From Pomphorhynchus laevis (lineage: Eukaryota > Acanthocephala > Palaeacanthocephala > Echinorhynchida > Pomphorhynchidae): DNA of 64,000 nucleotides. The notes beneath the pieces were generated by a model, which saw only the letters and a program-made list of their open reading frames with translations, searched no databases and was not told where the DNA came from. The stretch's first letter is position 1. Each line of letters opens with the position of its first letter. The position numbers and the translations under genes were made by a program. Below, piece after piece: positions 32,721 through 44,879 of this stretch. The stretch covers positions 1-64,000 of the forward strand of contig WNNJ02003858.1 in NCBI GenBank assembly GCA_012934845.2, in the 5' to 3' direction.

Positions 32721-33689
32721 TAACATAGTGACTGAAAGTCGTGTATAGAAGTCCAGTCTATCAAGCAACATCATTTTATATAAATGCCGTATTTCGAAAG
32801 AAATCCTGGACCGTTGTTTACTCAGCACATACATGCACTACTATTATACCTGCCATATCGATAAGGGATCCAACGAGTGCAGAGACAATTCAGCAGCAAC
32901 CTCTGCCTAGTTTTAAGGATGATCCGTACAGCAATTCGATTTGGTAAAGAGCGCAATCCCCAGTCAATTACAAGTATTTTTGAGATATAAAACTATACAA
33001 CACTAAGGAAGTTGTTCCTGTAAAGGCGAAACGTCTATAAGTGAAAGAACGTTTTTTGAAAGTTTAGACATCTATGTCATGTAATGTAATGCGTATTGAA
33101 TAAAGTTATACTTTATAAAGTCATGGGTATTGAATAATGTGAGCTTGTTGAAGGCAATGTTTATTTGAAACATTAAACATTAAATAAGTTATTAAGTAAC
33201 ATTTTATCTACCAAAGCAGTTGTTAAATTCTTCAAATAAACATTGGCTTCAACAACCTCACATTATTTAATACGCTGACTATATTATGACATTTTTAACT
33301 CGCAATATGGCACAAATAAAAATCTTTCATAATTTTTAATTAAAACAGCTAAATCAAATTTGAAACAAACATATTCGGTATAAAATATTCACTGTCTGTT
33401 TTGAATAATCACTCGATAAAAAGTAAAGGACACATCCCTAACAAACAACCAATTGTCACTCCAATCATCTTTCCCTAAAAGCAAAAATGATAGCCAACAC
33501 TCAATTTTTAATAAGTGATAAAAAATATCAAATAAAATATTTGATTTTATAATAAATTGGTAAACAACCATCAATATTTTCAAACAAACTGCTGAATACG
33601 TATGTAAAAAACATCAATTTTTAAATTTTACTAAAGTCTTCGAATAATAAAACATTATTAATTTATTAAATCTTAATGTAAATTCAATA

Positions 33690-34195
33690 AAACAGCCGGC
33701 TAATTCGTTTATTTTGCAAGATAATTACAACATAAAACTTTATTATATTCATATTAATGTTTATTAATCGGTGGACTCCAGTTGAATATACCGTGTATAT
33801 TATTGTCCCCATGGACAAATGATGGAGGCGTGTGCATTGCAAACTCTATGTACGGGGTTTAAACCTCGAGCATGCACTCTCTATTGACTTCTCTGTAAGC
33901 ACATGTCAAAGCCACAAGGTCGCGTTGTCGAAAGACGTAGGGGCACCCGATGATGAAGCGGATTTACACTACATTATTGTTATTATATTATAATAAGAAT
34001 AATATTATATCATATAATACTATAATATAACTATAATTAATATTATAATAATACTATACTATAGTATAATTATAAATTAATATTGTTTATTAAACGCCGC
34101 CAATTCGTTTCTTTTGCAAAATAATGACATCTTAAAATATTAATCAAGCATTCAAATGAATGCTTGATTAATCGGTGGAGTTCTGTTGAAGCAAA
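33690..34195. repeat. Diverged direct repeat ending AATCGGTGGA
   Basis: AATTCGTTTATTTTGCAAGA ... TTAATCGGTGGACTCC (33716-33782) recurs as AATTCGTTTCTTTTGCAAAA ... TTAATCGGTGGAGTTC near 34108-34188. The second copy has a hairpin ATTAATCAAGCATTC/GAATGCTTGATTAAT. Between them is a GC-richer island (33800-33960) of unknown nature. Confidence 0.6.
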
Positions 34196-34274
34196 TTTAT
34201 CATTATTAAATAATAACATATGATACAATGCAACTATAATATAAGTACAAATTAATAATTTATATTTAATACTA

Positions 34275-34484
34275 TTGAATGCGGTTAATCATATATTCTT
34301 TAATAATATGGATACCCAGCATCCACTGGGTTCAGTCAATTGGCCAAGCATAAATATAAATACGATAAAATTTCATGATGACATTCTTATCAAACGAGAC
34401 CAATTACAGATCTTTAACATTCTTATCAAACGAGACCAATTACAGAGCTTTATTACAAAATTAAACCCTCGTAAAATGTTTTAA
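34275..34484 (+). CDS. Hypothetical 69-residue frame with internal 12-residue repeat
   Basis: MNAVNHIFFNNMDTQHPLGS then ILIKRDQLQIFN repeated as ILIKRDQLQSF (36-base tandem). No family recognised. The duplicate at 61180-61389 differs by a silent change only, which is weak support. It could be chance in AT-rich DNA. Confidence 0.2.
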   Translation: MNAVNHIFFNNMDTQHPLGSVNWPSININTIKFHDDILIKRDQLQIFNILIKRDQLQSFITKLNPRKMF

Positions 34485-35569
34485 GTTACACTATAGGTTC
34501 TGTATACAACGTAACGATTACAATAAAAGCATGATCTGTCGAAATTTAAGTTAACTTTCCTAGTTACCGAACTACTTCAAAACTATTAGTATCCAATACA
34601 TTTATTTTGCTGTTATTAATTATATCATTTAATCTATATAACAACACATTAAAGACGGATTATGGCCGTGCATTTAAATCGCTACCTCACAGGTAACACA
34701 TTTTCAAAAGTGCTCAATCACTCAGTTGAAAACGACCATCTTATTTATTTAAATGATATAAAAGTTCAAGAAAGGAAAAACAACACGGACGTTTGATGCA
34801 AGTTTCACCGGACTAAAAAAATTAGTTAATTTAATTAATTAATTAGTTAATTAGCTAATTAGTTCATTAGCTGATTAGTTAATTCTTCCAAAAATTAGTT
34901 ATTTTCAAAAAGTTCACTGCATATGTTATAAATTACCTATTTATTTGTTTATTTGCAGTAATAGTTGATAATATCAGGCTGAAATATACATTAACACAAA
35001 CGATTTTAAAATTTAAACTCGAATAACCTACATAAGAAAAATAATCAAAACTAAACCGTAAACGACTTTTCAATGCAAATTTTATCCCAAGGCAATGCAT
35101 TGAATGTGTATCAAAAGGAAAAAACATTAATTAAACTTGATTTATTTTTCCCTCGTGTAAACCTTATGATATTTGTATATTTCTATACGAAATCGAATTT
35201 TGTACTTACAAAGGCAAGAAATGTGTAAAGGATGCAATATGTCAACTTTTATCGTTAGCATTGCCGACAATGGATTTTGGTTTTTATAGACAAGATTTAT
35301 TGTTAATAAATATATTGTTAATTTTATATTGTTAATTTATTTTGTGTATTTTAAAATATTTAACATAATTTAAAATTTGCTTGAAAAATTTTAGATTTTT
35401 AGTTTACATTCTATAATTACACAAGATAGTAATCGCTTATTAGCTATTCCTGTAAACTGCATGTTCACGTTTCAGAAATAATTTACTTTTTCTGTTGCCG
35501 GTATATCACAAATATAAGAGTAAGTATTTCTTAAGTCTTAATAAGACTTAAGTGCTGACGACTATTCCT

Positions 35570-36115
35570 TTAAATATCCATTTGGAGTTTTCTAATCTTC
35601 TATATTTTTACCAATTGAACACTTTAACTAGTAAATACTGTTCATTCAATAAAGAAATTGTACCAACTGAAAACTACAAAAATTGATGTTCAAAATTACT
35701 GTTCTTTCAATTGCAATCTTGTATGTGATTACAATCTTCTAAGTAATTATATAAATTTGGTATACAAACCGTAAATTGTTAAATTGCTCGAAAACTTTTA
35801 TTAAACAAATATTAAACATAAACAAATTGAACAAGGAAATATTTAGATATGTTCAATCTGTCTTCTAAATCACTGTTTAGAAGATAGTCATTATTAGAAG
35901 CAAATGATGTTTGTTAATTGCCTTAATAAATTAATGCAAATAATAAGTGAATAATATATGTTAATTATATATTTATTAGTTATTTGTTAAAATTCAATCA
36001 AGTCCTGATTATATTTTAATTCAATATGCATTGGGCGTTTTCTAATCTTCTATAATTTTACCAACTAAACACTTTGACTAGTAAATACTGTTCTTTCAAT
36101 ATCAATCTATACATG
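35570..36115. repeat. Dispersed repeat around TTTTCTAATCTTCTAT
   Basis: CATTTGGAGTTTTCTAATCT followed by ATTTTACCAAT..GAACACTTTRACTAGTAAATACTG occurs at 35578-35655 and, with small changes, at 36028-36100. The leading 25 bases also occur at 30608 just past the RECQL4 end. Confidence 0.7.
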
Positions 36116-36368
36116 TCGCATACAAAACTCAAGTTATGCAGTTTGTCCTGCGTTTACAAATTTATCTTACTAGAAGATGAGTCATAGCTTTTGATATCAC
36201 AGTATACGCAACTTTTGCATTGCGTTTGTAGAGTATCTAAACGGTAGATTCTGTACAGACATTTTATATAAATCGTAGAGGTAAAAACTGCAATTTAGAT
36301 ATTCTACTCCTCTGTATATTTGAATTTGCAAATATTTTAGCTTTCCTTTCTGCATACAAACAACTTCA

Positions 36369-36773
36369 ATGAGCCAACAAACGCGAAATAAGTGGTTGCT
36401 CGGAATTAGTATTTTCAATCTGGTATTTGCGATCATTGAAATCTTGCCGCGTTATTCCACATCCTATACAATCGGAATAGAATCTATAATTCTTATAATT
36501 ACATCAAGTATTGGAATCCATATTGCGCGACAGCTAATTGGAACTTCTATAGTGAAAAGAGGGTTAAAAATTGCCTACATTGTCCTTGACATAATTTTTC
36601 TTATTATTGAAGCTATCATCATATGTTTAATTATTGCGATGTTATATGGGAACTACAATGTGTTTATTATAACTTTTATAGCGATAAATGTATTTGTATT
36701 AATACCACTGAATATTGCAGCGCTTTACATTGTAATAACAAGTCCCTCACAAGAAACAATTAACGAATATTAA
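36369..36773 (+). CDS. Small four-helix membrane protein, single exon (134 aa)
   Basis: Starts MSQQTRNKWLLGISIFNLVF. Hydrophobic segments at about 9-27, 34-56, 67-92 and 96-124, the last two rich in isoleucine, with a short polar C-tail SPSQETINEY. Positive residues RNK precede helix 1 and KR lies between helices 2 and 3. The size and four-helix layout recall tetraspan-type families (MARVEL, MS4A), but I see no diagnostic motif. AATAAA follows 8 bases past the stop. The duplicate at 63274-63678 encodes the identical protein. Confidence 0.6.
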   Translation: MSQQTRNKWLLGISIFNLVFAIIEILPRYSTSYTIGIESIILIITSSIGIHIARQLIGTSIVKRGLKIAYIVLDIIFLIIEAIIICLIIAMLYGNYNVFIITFIAINVFVLIPLNIAALYIVITSPSQETINEY

Positions 36774-37625
36774 TTTATATCAATAAATTTGGTCTGCTTT
36801 TGTTCTTTTACATAATGCTGGCTATTGATTTTATAAAGGCTTAAATTAAATATGCAGTTACATATCATGCTTTATTTTTATCTAATAGGTAAAAGTATTT
36901 GAATACTTTGATTAAAGTATTTGAATGCAAATAATGATCTATTAGATTAAAGTATTAAAGTATTGAAATTGTCTGTTACTAATAAGTTTTAAATTAATTT
37001 TAAATGCAAATATTACAGCCCGACTATCTTGTCCGATGTTGTTAATAAACGAGAAACAAATAAACGCAAACCGAAATATTAATCAGATGCACATGTATTG
37101 ATTCGGAATCAATTAAAAAACAAATTTGTAGCAAAATGCTGAAATAACATATTAATGTAGATTCTTTCGAAGTTATGATTTTGAAATTCCAAACCATACA
37201 TCGAATCCTCTTACAGATCAAAAAATGGATTAGCAGTTTTAAAATATGATCATCGTCCAATTTTTTATAATAATACTTTAATTCCTTTAATATTTTAAAT
37301 TATTACGCAGCTAATAATGTACGTGATGTCTTAGAAGTGTATTTTGGATAATCAATCAATAACAAATCACAATCACATCTGCTTTGTTTAAAAATTGAAT
37401 ATTAAATATAATAATTACATTAATAAATAATAATAAATTAAAAAATATTTTAAATTCCCAAATTTAGTTTATAATTTTATTGTCATATTAACAATTATTA
37501 TAAAATAATATAATTAATAATAATTATAATAATTATATTATAATTTTTTAAAGAGAGAGATTTATTATTATAATAAACAAAAGATTTTGTTTTTCCGAAA
37601 ATGAGTACTGGAGTATTCCTATTTG

Positions 37626-39413
37626 TTACTGTTCTGTTTGTAATACTGCTCGCTCGCCTAAACGCAGTGGCTTACCACGGGATGAGCGTGGACTTCGCAA
37701 ACTAGCAGATATTGACCGAGCGATTTCGAAGCTGATCTTTCTCTTAAGTGTCACTGCTAAATCATTGTAACTTAATGGTCCTTTTTGTGCTAGCGTCGAT
37801 GCAATTGTTTTCACTAACATGCTAGCTTCTTTGCAAATCCTCCTGCTGTTGAAAAGACTAATGGAACATATGAACTGTTTTCAATTCTTCGCACTCGTTC
37901 ACTGTACTTCAATTTTTTTCGGTTTTCGTTGTACTCGAAGGCCGATTCAGGTGCACGAGTAATGTTTGATTAAGCTTGTGTTGAAAAAACATTAACGTCG
38001 TAGAACGTTCGCTCGAATCGAGAACCGTACACACCAGAGCATACTATATCTAGCCGTGCACATTGATTGTTCGTTTTCGCTGAGTTTTCAAAGGTAATAT
38101 TATCGGGAACATTCATTAACTCCGGTTCAATTCCGACATTGTGGCCAACTAAGCTCAGAGCACTTGCTATTGTATCCCGGACTGCATTATGTCGGATGAT
38201 CGGTAGTGCTCCATAATTGCATGATAGTGCGTGCGCTAAGGTTATATTCGACCCGCAATAACACAATCGCTTATCGAGACATTGATCCAAGTTACCATAT
38301 CGTGCGTTGATTGCATCGGTGATTTCATTGATGGATAGATAAAATTTCTCGTGTTTAAGCGGTAAGGCACTTAGCCACGATGAGGCACCAAGATGTGTCG
38401 CATGTTTGATGGTGTTTTGTAGGGATGGAGCTATGTCGGTTAGTATTTTTGATACACGATCTAGATGTGCTTGTTTTCGGAATCGCGTAATTTCATCAAG
38501 TACTGTGTTTTGCTTTTCGCGTAGACTATCACCTAAAGAGTCTCCATCATAAGTCGATAGAAGCATTCTTGATGATGTTTTCTCAATATGAGCGGTAAAT
38601 AATGGGTTGGCGATCCCTATTCCTCCTAGCTTGAAAGGGGAGCAGAGTATATTCGACATTCCATTGGTTAGCTTAAATGTAGCAAATTTAGGGAGCAAGT
38701 TGGATTTTATGATATCTTCTAATTCATTCCATACCTTTTCATGATGTTGCATGAACGCATTATGTGAATCCACCTCGACTGAATTGAATTGACCATTCCT
38801 GAATATGCAACGTGCGGATCATTTTTAGCTACTACGCATAATCTCTCGATTAGTGCTTTCCAGCCGGCAAGCAAATCGTAGATTGATTGCTCTTTATAAT
38901 CATCAAAACCAATCGGTAAACCAAGGACGTTTATTCCAGTCGTTGTTGTATTGATGTTTGTGTCGGGCAGTTGATCATTATTTATAGGTAGATGCGATAA
39001 TATGTTTGATTTTTTTGCGTTTATAAAGTAGCCGTACTTCGGGCCGTCTGCATGCAGAATATTCCACACTTTCTTTAACATATCAAGCGGGCATATAAAG
39101 TTGGCATCGTCGGCGTACCATATTTGTACAACAGAAGGGACTGCCGCTTTATTGTGTCGATCAACGGAAGTGAAGTCATAGCAAAACCTGCCATGGCAAA
39201 AGGGTCACCTTGTGTGAAACTTTCTGATGACAAGATACTTTTTTCACCGATTGTAAGTACAGCGGGGCTAAAGTAAATATTTTGGAGTGCACATGACAGG
39301 GCAGGACATACAAAATTTATATTGTGTAGTGCAACTGCACGATTTGTTAGGTTGAAAGAATTCCTTGCATCAATAGTCATTAGACAATTTTCGGTTGATA
39401 GGTTTAGTTCTAT
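37626..39413 (-). pseudogene. R2-like LINE, copy 2, 5'-truncated and broken
   Basis: Minus strand from about 39400: DARNSFNLTNRAVALHNI (motif A), SFTQGDPFAMAGFA (B), YADDANF at about 39110 (C), GASSWLSALPLKHEKFYL, the zinc-binding CYCGSNITLAHALSC, RHNAVRD, and endonuclease pieces ARLDIVCSG and RTFYDVNVF. The C-terminal part (KRKISFEIARSISASL) lies at 37640-37800. Missing the N-terminal cysteine block and early RT. About three frame breaks. Key RT aspartates are kept. Confidence 0.85.
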
Positions 39414-39663
39414 TTTTAGATATTATAATTATAATAATTATAATATTATAATGATATTTTAATATTATATTGATATTATATATTATAATAATATTTTAAT
39501 ATTATAATTATAATATTATAATAATTATGATATTATAATTATATTATAATTATATTTTAAATATAATTGGAACAAAAAAAATTTAACAGCTTAGATACAC
39601 GATAAAATAACATACACATTACAACTAAATTGCTCAGTGTCAACGCTCTGAAATCGACGCTAC

Positions 39664-42512
39664 ATGCCTAGAGGAGTACCTTCTTCGCTATCAAAATGCT
39701 GCAACTGCAACACGAGTGCAGCCAAATGTATTCGCTGTAAATGTGCGCGCAATTCGAAACCTTGCACAACGTGCTCTGCTCCTAACTACTCCATGAAAAA
39801 CCCGGTGCTGTCCACACACGCGTCTACCAATGTCCAACTTACATCGCACTTACGTGCTACATCTGAAACTCAAAACGTTGGAACAAAAAGTCCGCAGAAC
39901 ATTCTTCAGACAGAATTTGAGCCTATAACTGCAACCATCTCGCAACTCCAATCTTCATCAGATACTCTCTCGGTGGAGTCGATATTGCATGAAGTTATTC
40001 TATGGAAACCAAACCTGTCTAGACTACCAAGATGCATCGGATCTAAGCGATTTATCTCAGAGCTTGCACGGATATATGAATTAGCATCCACAAACGATTG
40101 CTCGCTTTCACTCGCGGTTGTCATCAGTCAGTTAATCCTCCAGCGCCCTGCTTAAGCGAACCCTTAGCAACTAAAAAAATTCTCGATCGCAGACTTGATT
40201 GTTGGACAAGCGGAGATATGCAAACGCTGCTCAACGAAGCTCGTTTTCTCCAGTCTCAATCTTCCCACAAGCTATATGATCCTCTAAATAATGATATTCT
40301 GAAAACTGTTCAGAAGCTTGTTATTGGTGGGAAGATGACAGCTGCTGTCAAATTACTTGTATCAAATGATGGTAGAAGGCATCCTCTTCGAATAGACGAA
40401 ATAATAGACGGCCAAACAGTGAGACAAATTCTTATTGATAAGCATCCGATGGTTTCAGCAAAATCTGATGACGCCATTCTGCGCAGGCCTATCGATGACA
40501 TTCCTGAGTTTCACCCAGTTGCATTTGATTCTATTGACTTTGAACTGATCGTTGCCAACTCTAAGAAAGTAAAGGGAGGAGCGGGCCCGTCCGGATTAGA
40601 TGCAAGAGCATGGCATCGAATGTTGGTTGACTTTGGGGCAGAATCGAAACGTCTAGCTGAATCACTTGCATCTTTCGCTCGACAATTAGCATTAAATCCA
40701 ATCTCAATGAGTCGATGACAGCCTTCACCGCTAGTCGTCTTATTCCTCTTAGCAAAAATCCTGGCGTACGTCCTATAGGAATAGGAGATGTTTCCAGACG
40801 CATTATATCTAAATTAATATTGAAAATAATATCACCCCAACTGCAAACAATATGCGGGAACGTCCAATTCTGCGCCTCGCAGCGTGCTGGCACCGAATGT
40901 GTTATTCACGGTATTCGTGACTCGTTGAAGAGAAATCCTACATTCGTGCTAGTCACAATAGATGCTGACAACGCATTCAACAGAGTGAATAGAATGACCG
41001 CTCTCTCAAACATGCCAAATATCTGTCCAGCATTGAACACAGTCATTTCTAGCCTATACAGAAAGCCGACACTGCTAACAATTGACAGTGAATTCTTACT
41101 ATCTGCTGAAGGATTTACACAGGGCGACGTCTTTTCGATGGCAGCATTTGCCTCTGCAACACTTCCGTTACTACTCCGTATCAAAAGAACTTGCCCAAAC
41201 ATAAAACAGTTATGGTACGCAGAGGACGGCAACCTCATAGGTTCCCCACAATATGTCATTGAAGCATTTAAGTTGCTTCAATCCTTCGGCCCCTCATATG
41301 GCGTACACTTGAATCCGGGAAAATGCAAGGTATATTCCAACGGGAACGACATCTCGACTTTCCAATCGTGACTTGATAACGCTGGAGTCTCCATCGTTGA
41401 GGATGGCCTACCCGTTCTTGGAGTACCAATCGGATCAGCCGAATACATAGAGACGTTTATACGATCATCAGTTTCCTCCCTTTTGCACATTAGTGTCACA
41501 GTTGAAGAAAGTAGGAGAGTTAGACACTCAGGTTGCATACGTGTGCTTAATTAAGTCTATTCAGCATAAATGGACACATACTCAACGATGCTATGAATGC
41601 CCCTCTGCGTGGTTCGCACCTCTGACACTGAAACTAAAGTCTACAATATCACATCTTTTTGACATTGATATTTCTCAAGACGATATCTTATGGCGCACAT
41701 GCCAGTTGAGTTTTCGCAACGGCGGTTTATGCATTAGAGATACGTCCACGTTGACAAGCAACGAATATCGATCATCGACCTCAGTGTGTGAGCCAAGCAT
41801 ACAAGGATATATTGGCTCGGTACTTAATTCTATGCAGGAGACAATTATTAAAAATTTACGGGCAGCAAAAGCCTCTAGTGGAAAGCTTGACCAAGAAGAT
41901 ATTTTGAGCAATGCGAGTGGAATTCTGTGTACCGCAATTGAGCATGCTTCAACAACAGGGGCTTCGTCATGGCTATCCGGATATCCTACATTCGATCGAG
42001 CAACTCGATTAAGTAACATCGAGTTTTGTGATTCTATTTCTTCTAGATACGGAATTACGCCTAAATCCGCACCAACTCAATGTAAATGTAGGCAGATTAA
42101 TACAGTTGCCCATGCTCTCTCATGCCCATTCGGTGGTCTTCCGTCGATGCGACACGATGCCGTGCGCGATTTTATTGCCTATCAGCTAACAGAAACATTG
42201 TATAACGTACAAGTCGAGCCGTTGCTTACACCAGTCCCGCTAAACTTTGACTTTAGAAACGGCTCAACGACAAAAGACCGTGATGCTAGGCTCGACATTG
42301 CTTGCTCAGGGTTGTTTGGTGATAGGAGTGAGCGAACTTTCTTCGACATTTGCGTGTTTAACGCTTTCGCTCAGTCCAACTCCTCCAAGACACCAGAGTC
42401 CTGCTATAAGTACCACCAACAGCGAAAGCGCAGTAAATATCTCGAAAGAATAACAGAGTTCGAGCGGGGGTCTCTTGTACCCGCCGTTCAGTTTGAACCC
42501 AAACTGAACTGA
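39664..42512 (+). pseudogene. R2-like LINE, copy 3, nearly full length, four frame segments
   Basis: Segments 39664-40155, 40098-40718, 40715-41371 and 41493-42512 together cover cysteine-rich N-terminus (KCCNCN...KCIRCKCARN...CTTC), linker with GAGPSGLDARAW, RT (GVRPIGIGDVSRRI; IDADNAFNRVNR; GFTQGDVFSMAAFA; WYAEDGN), thumb, CCHC (CKCRQINTVAHALSC), RHDAVRD and endonuclease (ARLDIACSG, RTFFDICVF). Motif C reads YAED instead of YADD. Three frame interruptions, and about 80 C-terminal residues present in copy 4 are missing. In R2-type elements this protein nicks a specific target and primes reverse transcription there. Confidence 0.88.
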
Positions 42513-42529
42513 ATTCTCATTTACGGGCC

Positions 42530-42662
42530 CATTTGCAGGTAACCCAGAGATTGTAAAATTATAATAATTATTATTAAAAAAATTATATTTTAAATTTTTT
42601 TTTAATTTTTATTATTAATAATAAATAACGAATACACATTATACCCGCAAATGGGCATTAGT
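42530..42662. repeat. Convergent 3' ends of LINE copies 3 and 4
   Basis: GGCCCATTTGCAGGTA at 42533 and the reverse complement of TACCCGCAAATGGGC at about 42643 are the same 3'-UTR word in copies 3 and 4, facing each other over ~95 bases of A/T-only-like sequence. It may be the RT's 3' recognition region. Confidence 0.6.
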
Positions 42663-44585
42663 TCAACGATAGAAATCATTGTCTACAATTTCTTCTGAGA
42701 AAACCTGATTCAAGCTGTTTAACATAGTTCCGTCTGACTGTATTGCACTGTTCTTGCGTAAACGTGGGGCTCGTAAACATGCTGAGGCGGAGCGGGCTAT
42801 TTCAATGGATATTTTCCTTTTGATCCGAGTGAGCGTTTCGGCGTATTCTGCATTCGTTCGGCGAGAGATTGCACCAGAAAGGGTTTTCAGTAATTTGATT
42901 GCCTGATCCCCCAATCCACCAGATGAAGATAATACGAACGGAATGAATGTCCCTCGTTCCACCTCCACTATTCTTTCATTGTATTTAGACAATTTTCGTT
43001 GTTCATTGTACTGAAAATTTGCTTCGAGAGATCTAGAGCTACTGGCCTGAGCAAAAACCGAAAAAACCGTAACGTCTAGAAACGTCCGCTCAAACCAATC
43101 GTTGCCAAGTCCAGAACAAACAATATCAAGCCGGGCACTAATGTCACGTGTAGTTGTGCGTTCCATAAATTTTAGATTTGCAGGTACTGTGCTTAGGACC
43201 GGCTCCGTGTTCACAGAGTTACACACTCGAGAAAGCTCTATGGCAAGTATGTCCCTTATAGCGTTGTGGCGTATAATAGGAAGGCCCCCGTTTCTACAAG
43301 CAAGTGCATGACTTATATCCAGCTTCTCACCACAAGGACAAAAACGATTCGTCAGGTCTGAAGGCACTTGTCCATAACGGCTGGCTATGGCATCTTTGAA
43401 TTGATTGGAAGATAGATTGTGCTTTTCGGTTGATAGAGGCAATGCACTTAACCACGATGATGCACCTGATCGCATCGCATGCGTAATCGCGTTGTGAACT
43501 GAAGAATCGAAATTGTCAGCTACGCTATGTAGTCGCTCTTTCAACCTGCTCATTCGTATGGAAGTAATATCTAGTAATCTTGATTTTTGAATATCATATA
43601 GAGCTTCTGCTTGGACACCGATGTCATACGTTGATGCGAGAGATAATGAGCTATCGTACTCTAGACTCAATGTAAAGGTGGGGTCCACAATTCCAAGTCC
43701 TCCCAGCTTTAAAGGAGATGTGAGTAACACCTTCCAATTCTGATTTAGATTCCAATCTGCGAAAAGGGGAAGAAGAACATCTCTAAGTGCAGATCCCAAG
43801 TCCGTTAACCAGTCTTCATGACACTTGCTTGTTCGTAAAGAAAATATCCATTTCATTTGGACTGAGTTTATCAGGCCGCAGTATGCAACGTGCGGATCGA
43901 TGTTGGCAACCACTGCTAGTTTTCGCACAAGTGCGGTCCATTTGTATGCTTTCAACCGGGTAGTATCTTCCACAAACTCTGCAGACCCTATTGGAGCACC
44001 CAAGATCATTGTTCCGTTGATCGAGGTTTTGATGTCTGGTGAGGGAATATCATGAATAGAGATCGGGAAATGCGACACAAGTACACTCGTTTCTGGATTC
44101 ACATGGTAGCCGAATTTAGGACCCTCGTGAATCAGTAAATCCCATACCGTTTTCAGTTCATCCGACTTTCCAACAAAATTCGCGTCGTCGGCATACCATT
44201 TTTGAAAAACGTTGGGGACCGAACTACTGATAAGTGCTATAAGAGGAAGTGACGAGATTGCGAAACCTGGCATCGCGAAGGGGTCTCCTTGCGTAAAACC
44301 CTCCATTGAGTAGATGCTACTGCCATCTCCAAGAACCAATTCTGCAGGAGTACTATATATATTATTTAGTACACGTGATAACGAGGGGCATCCGTACTCT
44401 ATGTTATGCAGTGCTACATTTCGATTTAGAGAGTTGAACGCATTAGAAGCGTATATGGCTAGCAAACACATGTCACGTCCTGATGTATATCTTGCACGTA
44501 GTGAGTGAACAGCATGATCGATACCTCCTTTCTGTCCCGCAGCTAGCTGGGAAATCCCGGTCACCTGTTGAATATCCTTTCTCAC
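42663..44585 (-). CDS. R2-like LINE, copy 4: 640-residue RT-endonuclease frame, 5'-truncated
   Basis: One open frame from QLAAGQKGGIDHAVHSLRAR through RT, CCHC and endonuclease to the C-terminus. Visible: FTQGDPFAMPGFA (motif B), WYADDANFVG (C), GAPIGSAEF (D-E), GASSWLSALPLSTEKHNL, CPCGEKLDISHALAC, RHNAIRD, ARLDIVCSG...RTFLDVTVF (PD-(D/E)XK-like), ending with the KRKISIEIARSASACLRAP helix. The N-terminal cysteine block and first RT motifs are gone. Motif A reads AIYASNAFN where IDARNAFN is expected, so the metal-binding aspartate is tyrosine. Long, open, but probably inactive. Confidence 0.85.
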   Translation of the reverse strand: MRKDIQQVTGISQLAAGQKGGIDHAVHSLRARYTSGRDMCLLAIYASNAFNSLNRNVALHNIEYGCPSLSRVLNNIYSTPAELVLGDGSSIYSMEGFTQGDPFAMPGFAISSLPLIALISSSVPNVFQKWYADDANFVGKSDELKTVWDLLIHEGPKFGYHVNPETSVLVSHFPISIHDIPSPDIKTSINGTMILGAPIGSAEFVEDTTRLKAYKWTALVRKLAVVANIDPHVAYCGLINSVQMKWIFSLRTSKCHEDWLTDLGSALRDVLLPLFADWNLNQNWKVLLTSPLKLGGLGIVDPTFTLSLEYDSSLSLASTYDIGVQAEALYDIQKSRLLDITSIRMSRLKERLHSVADNFDSSVHNAITHAMRSGASSWLSALPLSTEKHNLSSNQFKDAIASRYGQVPSDLTNRFCPCGEKLDISHALACRNGGLPIIRHNAIRDILAIELSRVCNSVNTEPVLSTVPANLKFMERTTTRDISARLDIVCSGLGNDWFERTFLDVTVFSVFAQASSSRSLEANFQYNEQRKLSKYNERIVEVERGTFIPFVLSSSGGLGDQAIKLLKTLSGAISRRTNAEYAETLTRIKRKISIEIARSASACLRAPRLRKNSAIQSDGTMLNSLNQVFSEEIVDNDFYR

Positions 44586-44879
44586 GATCTCTATTATCTA
44601 TTATATTTTAAATAATAATAATTATATTATACTTAAATTAAATGTTTTAAATAAAATTTTTATCAAATGATAAAGCAAATCAAATCAGCTAACTGAGTCT
44701 ACGTATTTAATATAATTATAAAATAAACAAAACATAATAATGCTAAATCAAAATCTTATAATTAAATAATAAAATATATAATTGTTATAAGATTTTTTAT
44801 AATTTAAATCAAGTTAAAATAATAAATTGAAATTTAAAATAAACGTCATTTTTATAAATTGACTAATAAATAACAGACG

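Larger units (their letters stand above)
31990..32985 (+). repeat. Family 1 tandem array, ~380-base period, about 2.5 units
   Basis: GGATCCAACGAGTGCA occurs near 32107, 32486 and 32866. Two of the units end in a complete ribozyme-like region; the last stops before it. Present again at 58890-59850 in the duplication. Confidence 0.85.
29574..37095. repeat. Segmental duplication, copy 1
   Basis: From TATTCATTCTCCTATC onward this block matches 57407-64000 with about one difference per 200-500 bases where I compared them. The offset is 27833 up to about 30798, then 26871 after a 961-base gap in copy 2, then 26905 after a 34-base tandem addition near 59998. Homology runs to the end of the window, so the true right end is unknown. 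Confidence 0.95.

Noticed and set aside
32993-33040. AAGGCGAAACGTC after the family 1 array, resembling a PLE-type hammerhead
   Set aside because: The upstream part reads CTAAGGA instead of CTGANGA and stem II is only two pairs; similar in layout to 54716 but too degraded to call.
33800-33960. GC-richer island with GGGGTTTAAACCTCG, considered as a tRNA-like gene
   Set aside because: No cloverleaf could be drawn and no A-box partner at the right distance.
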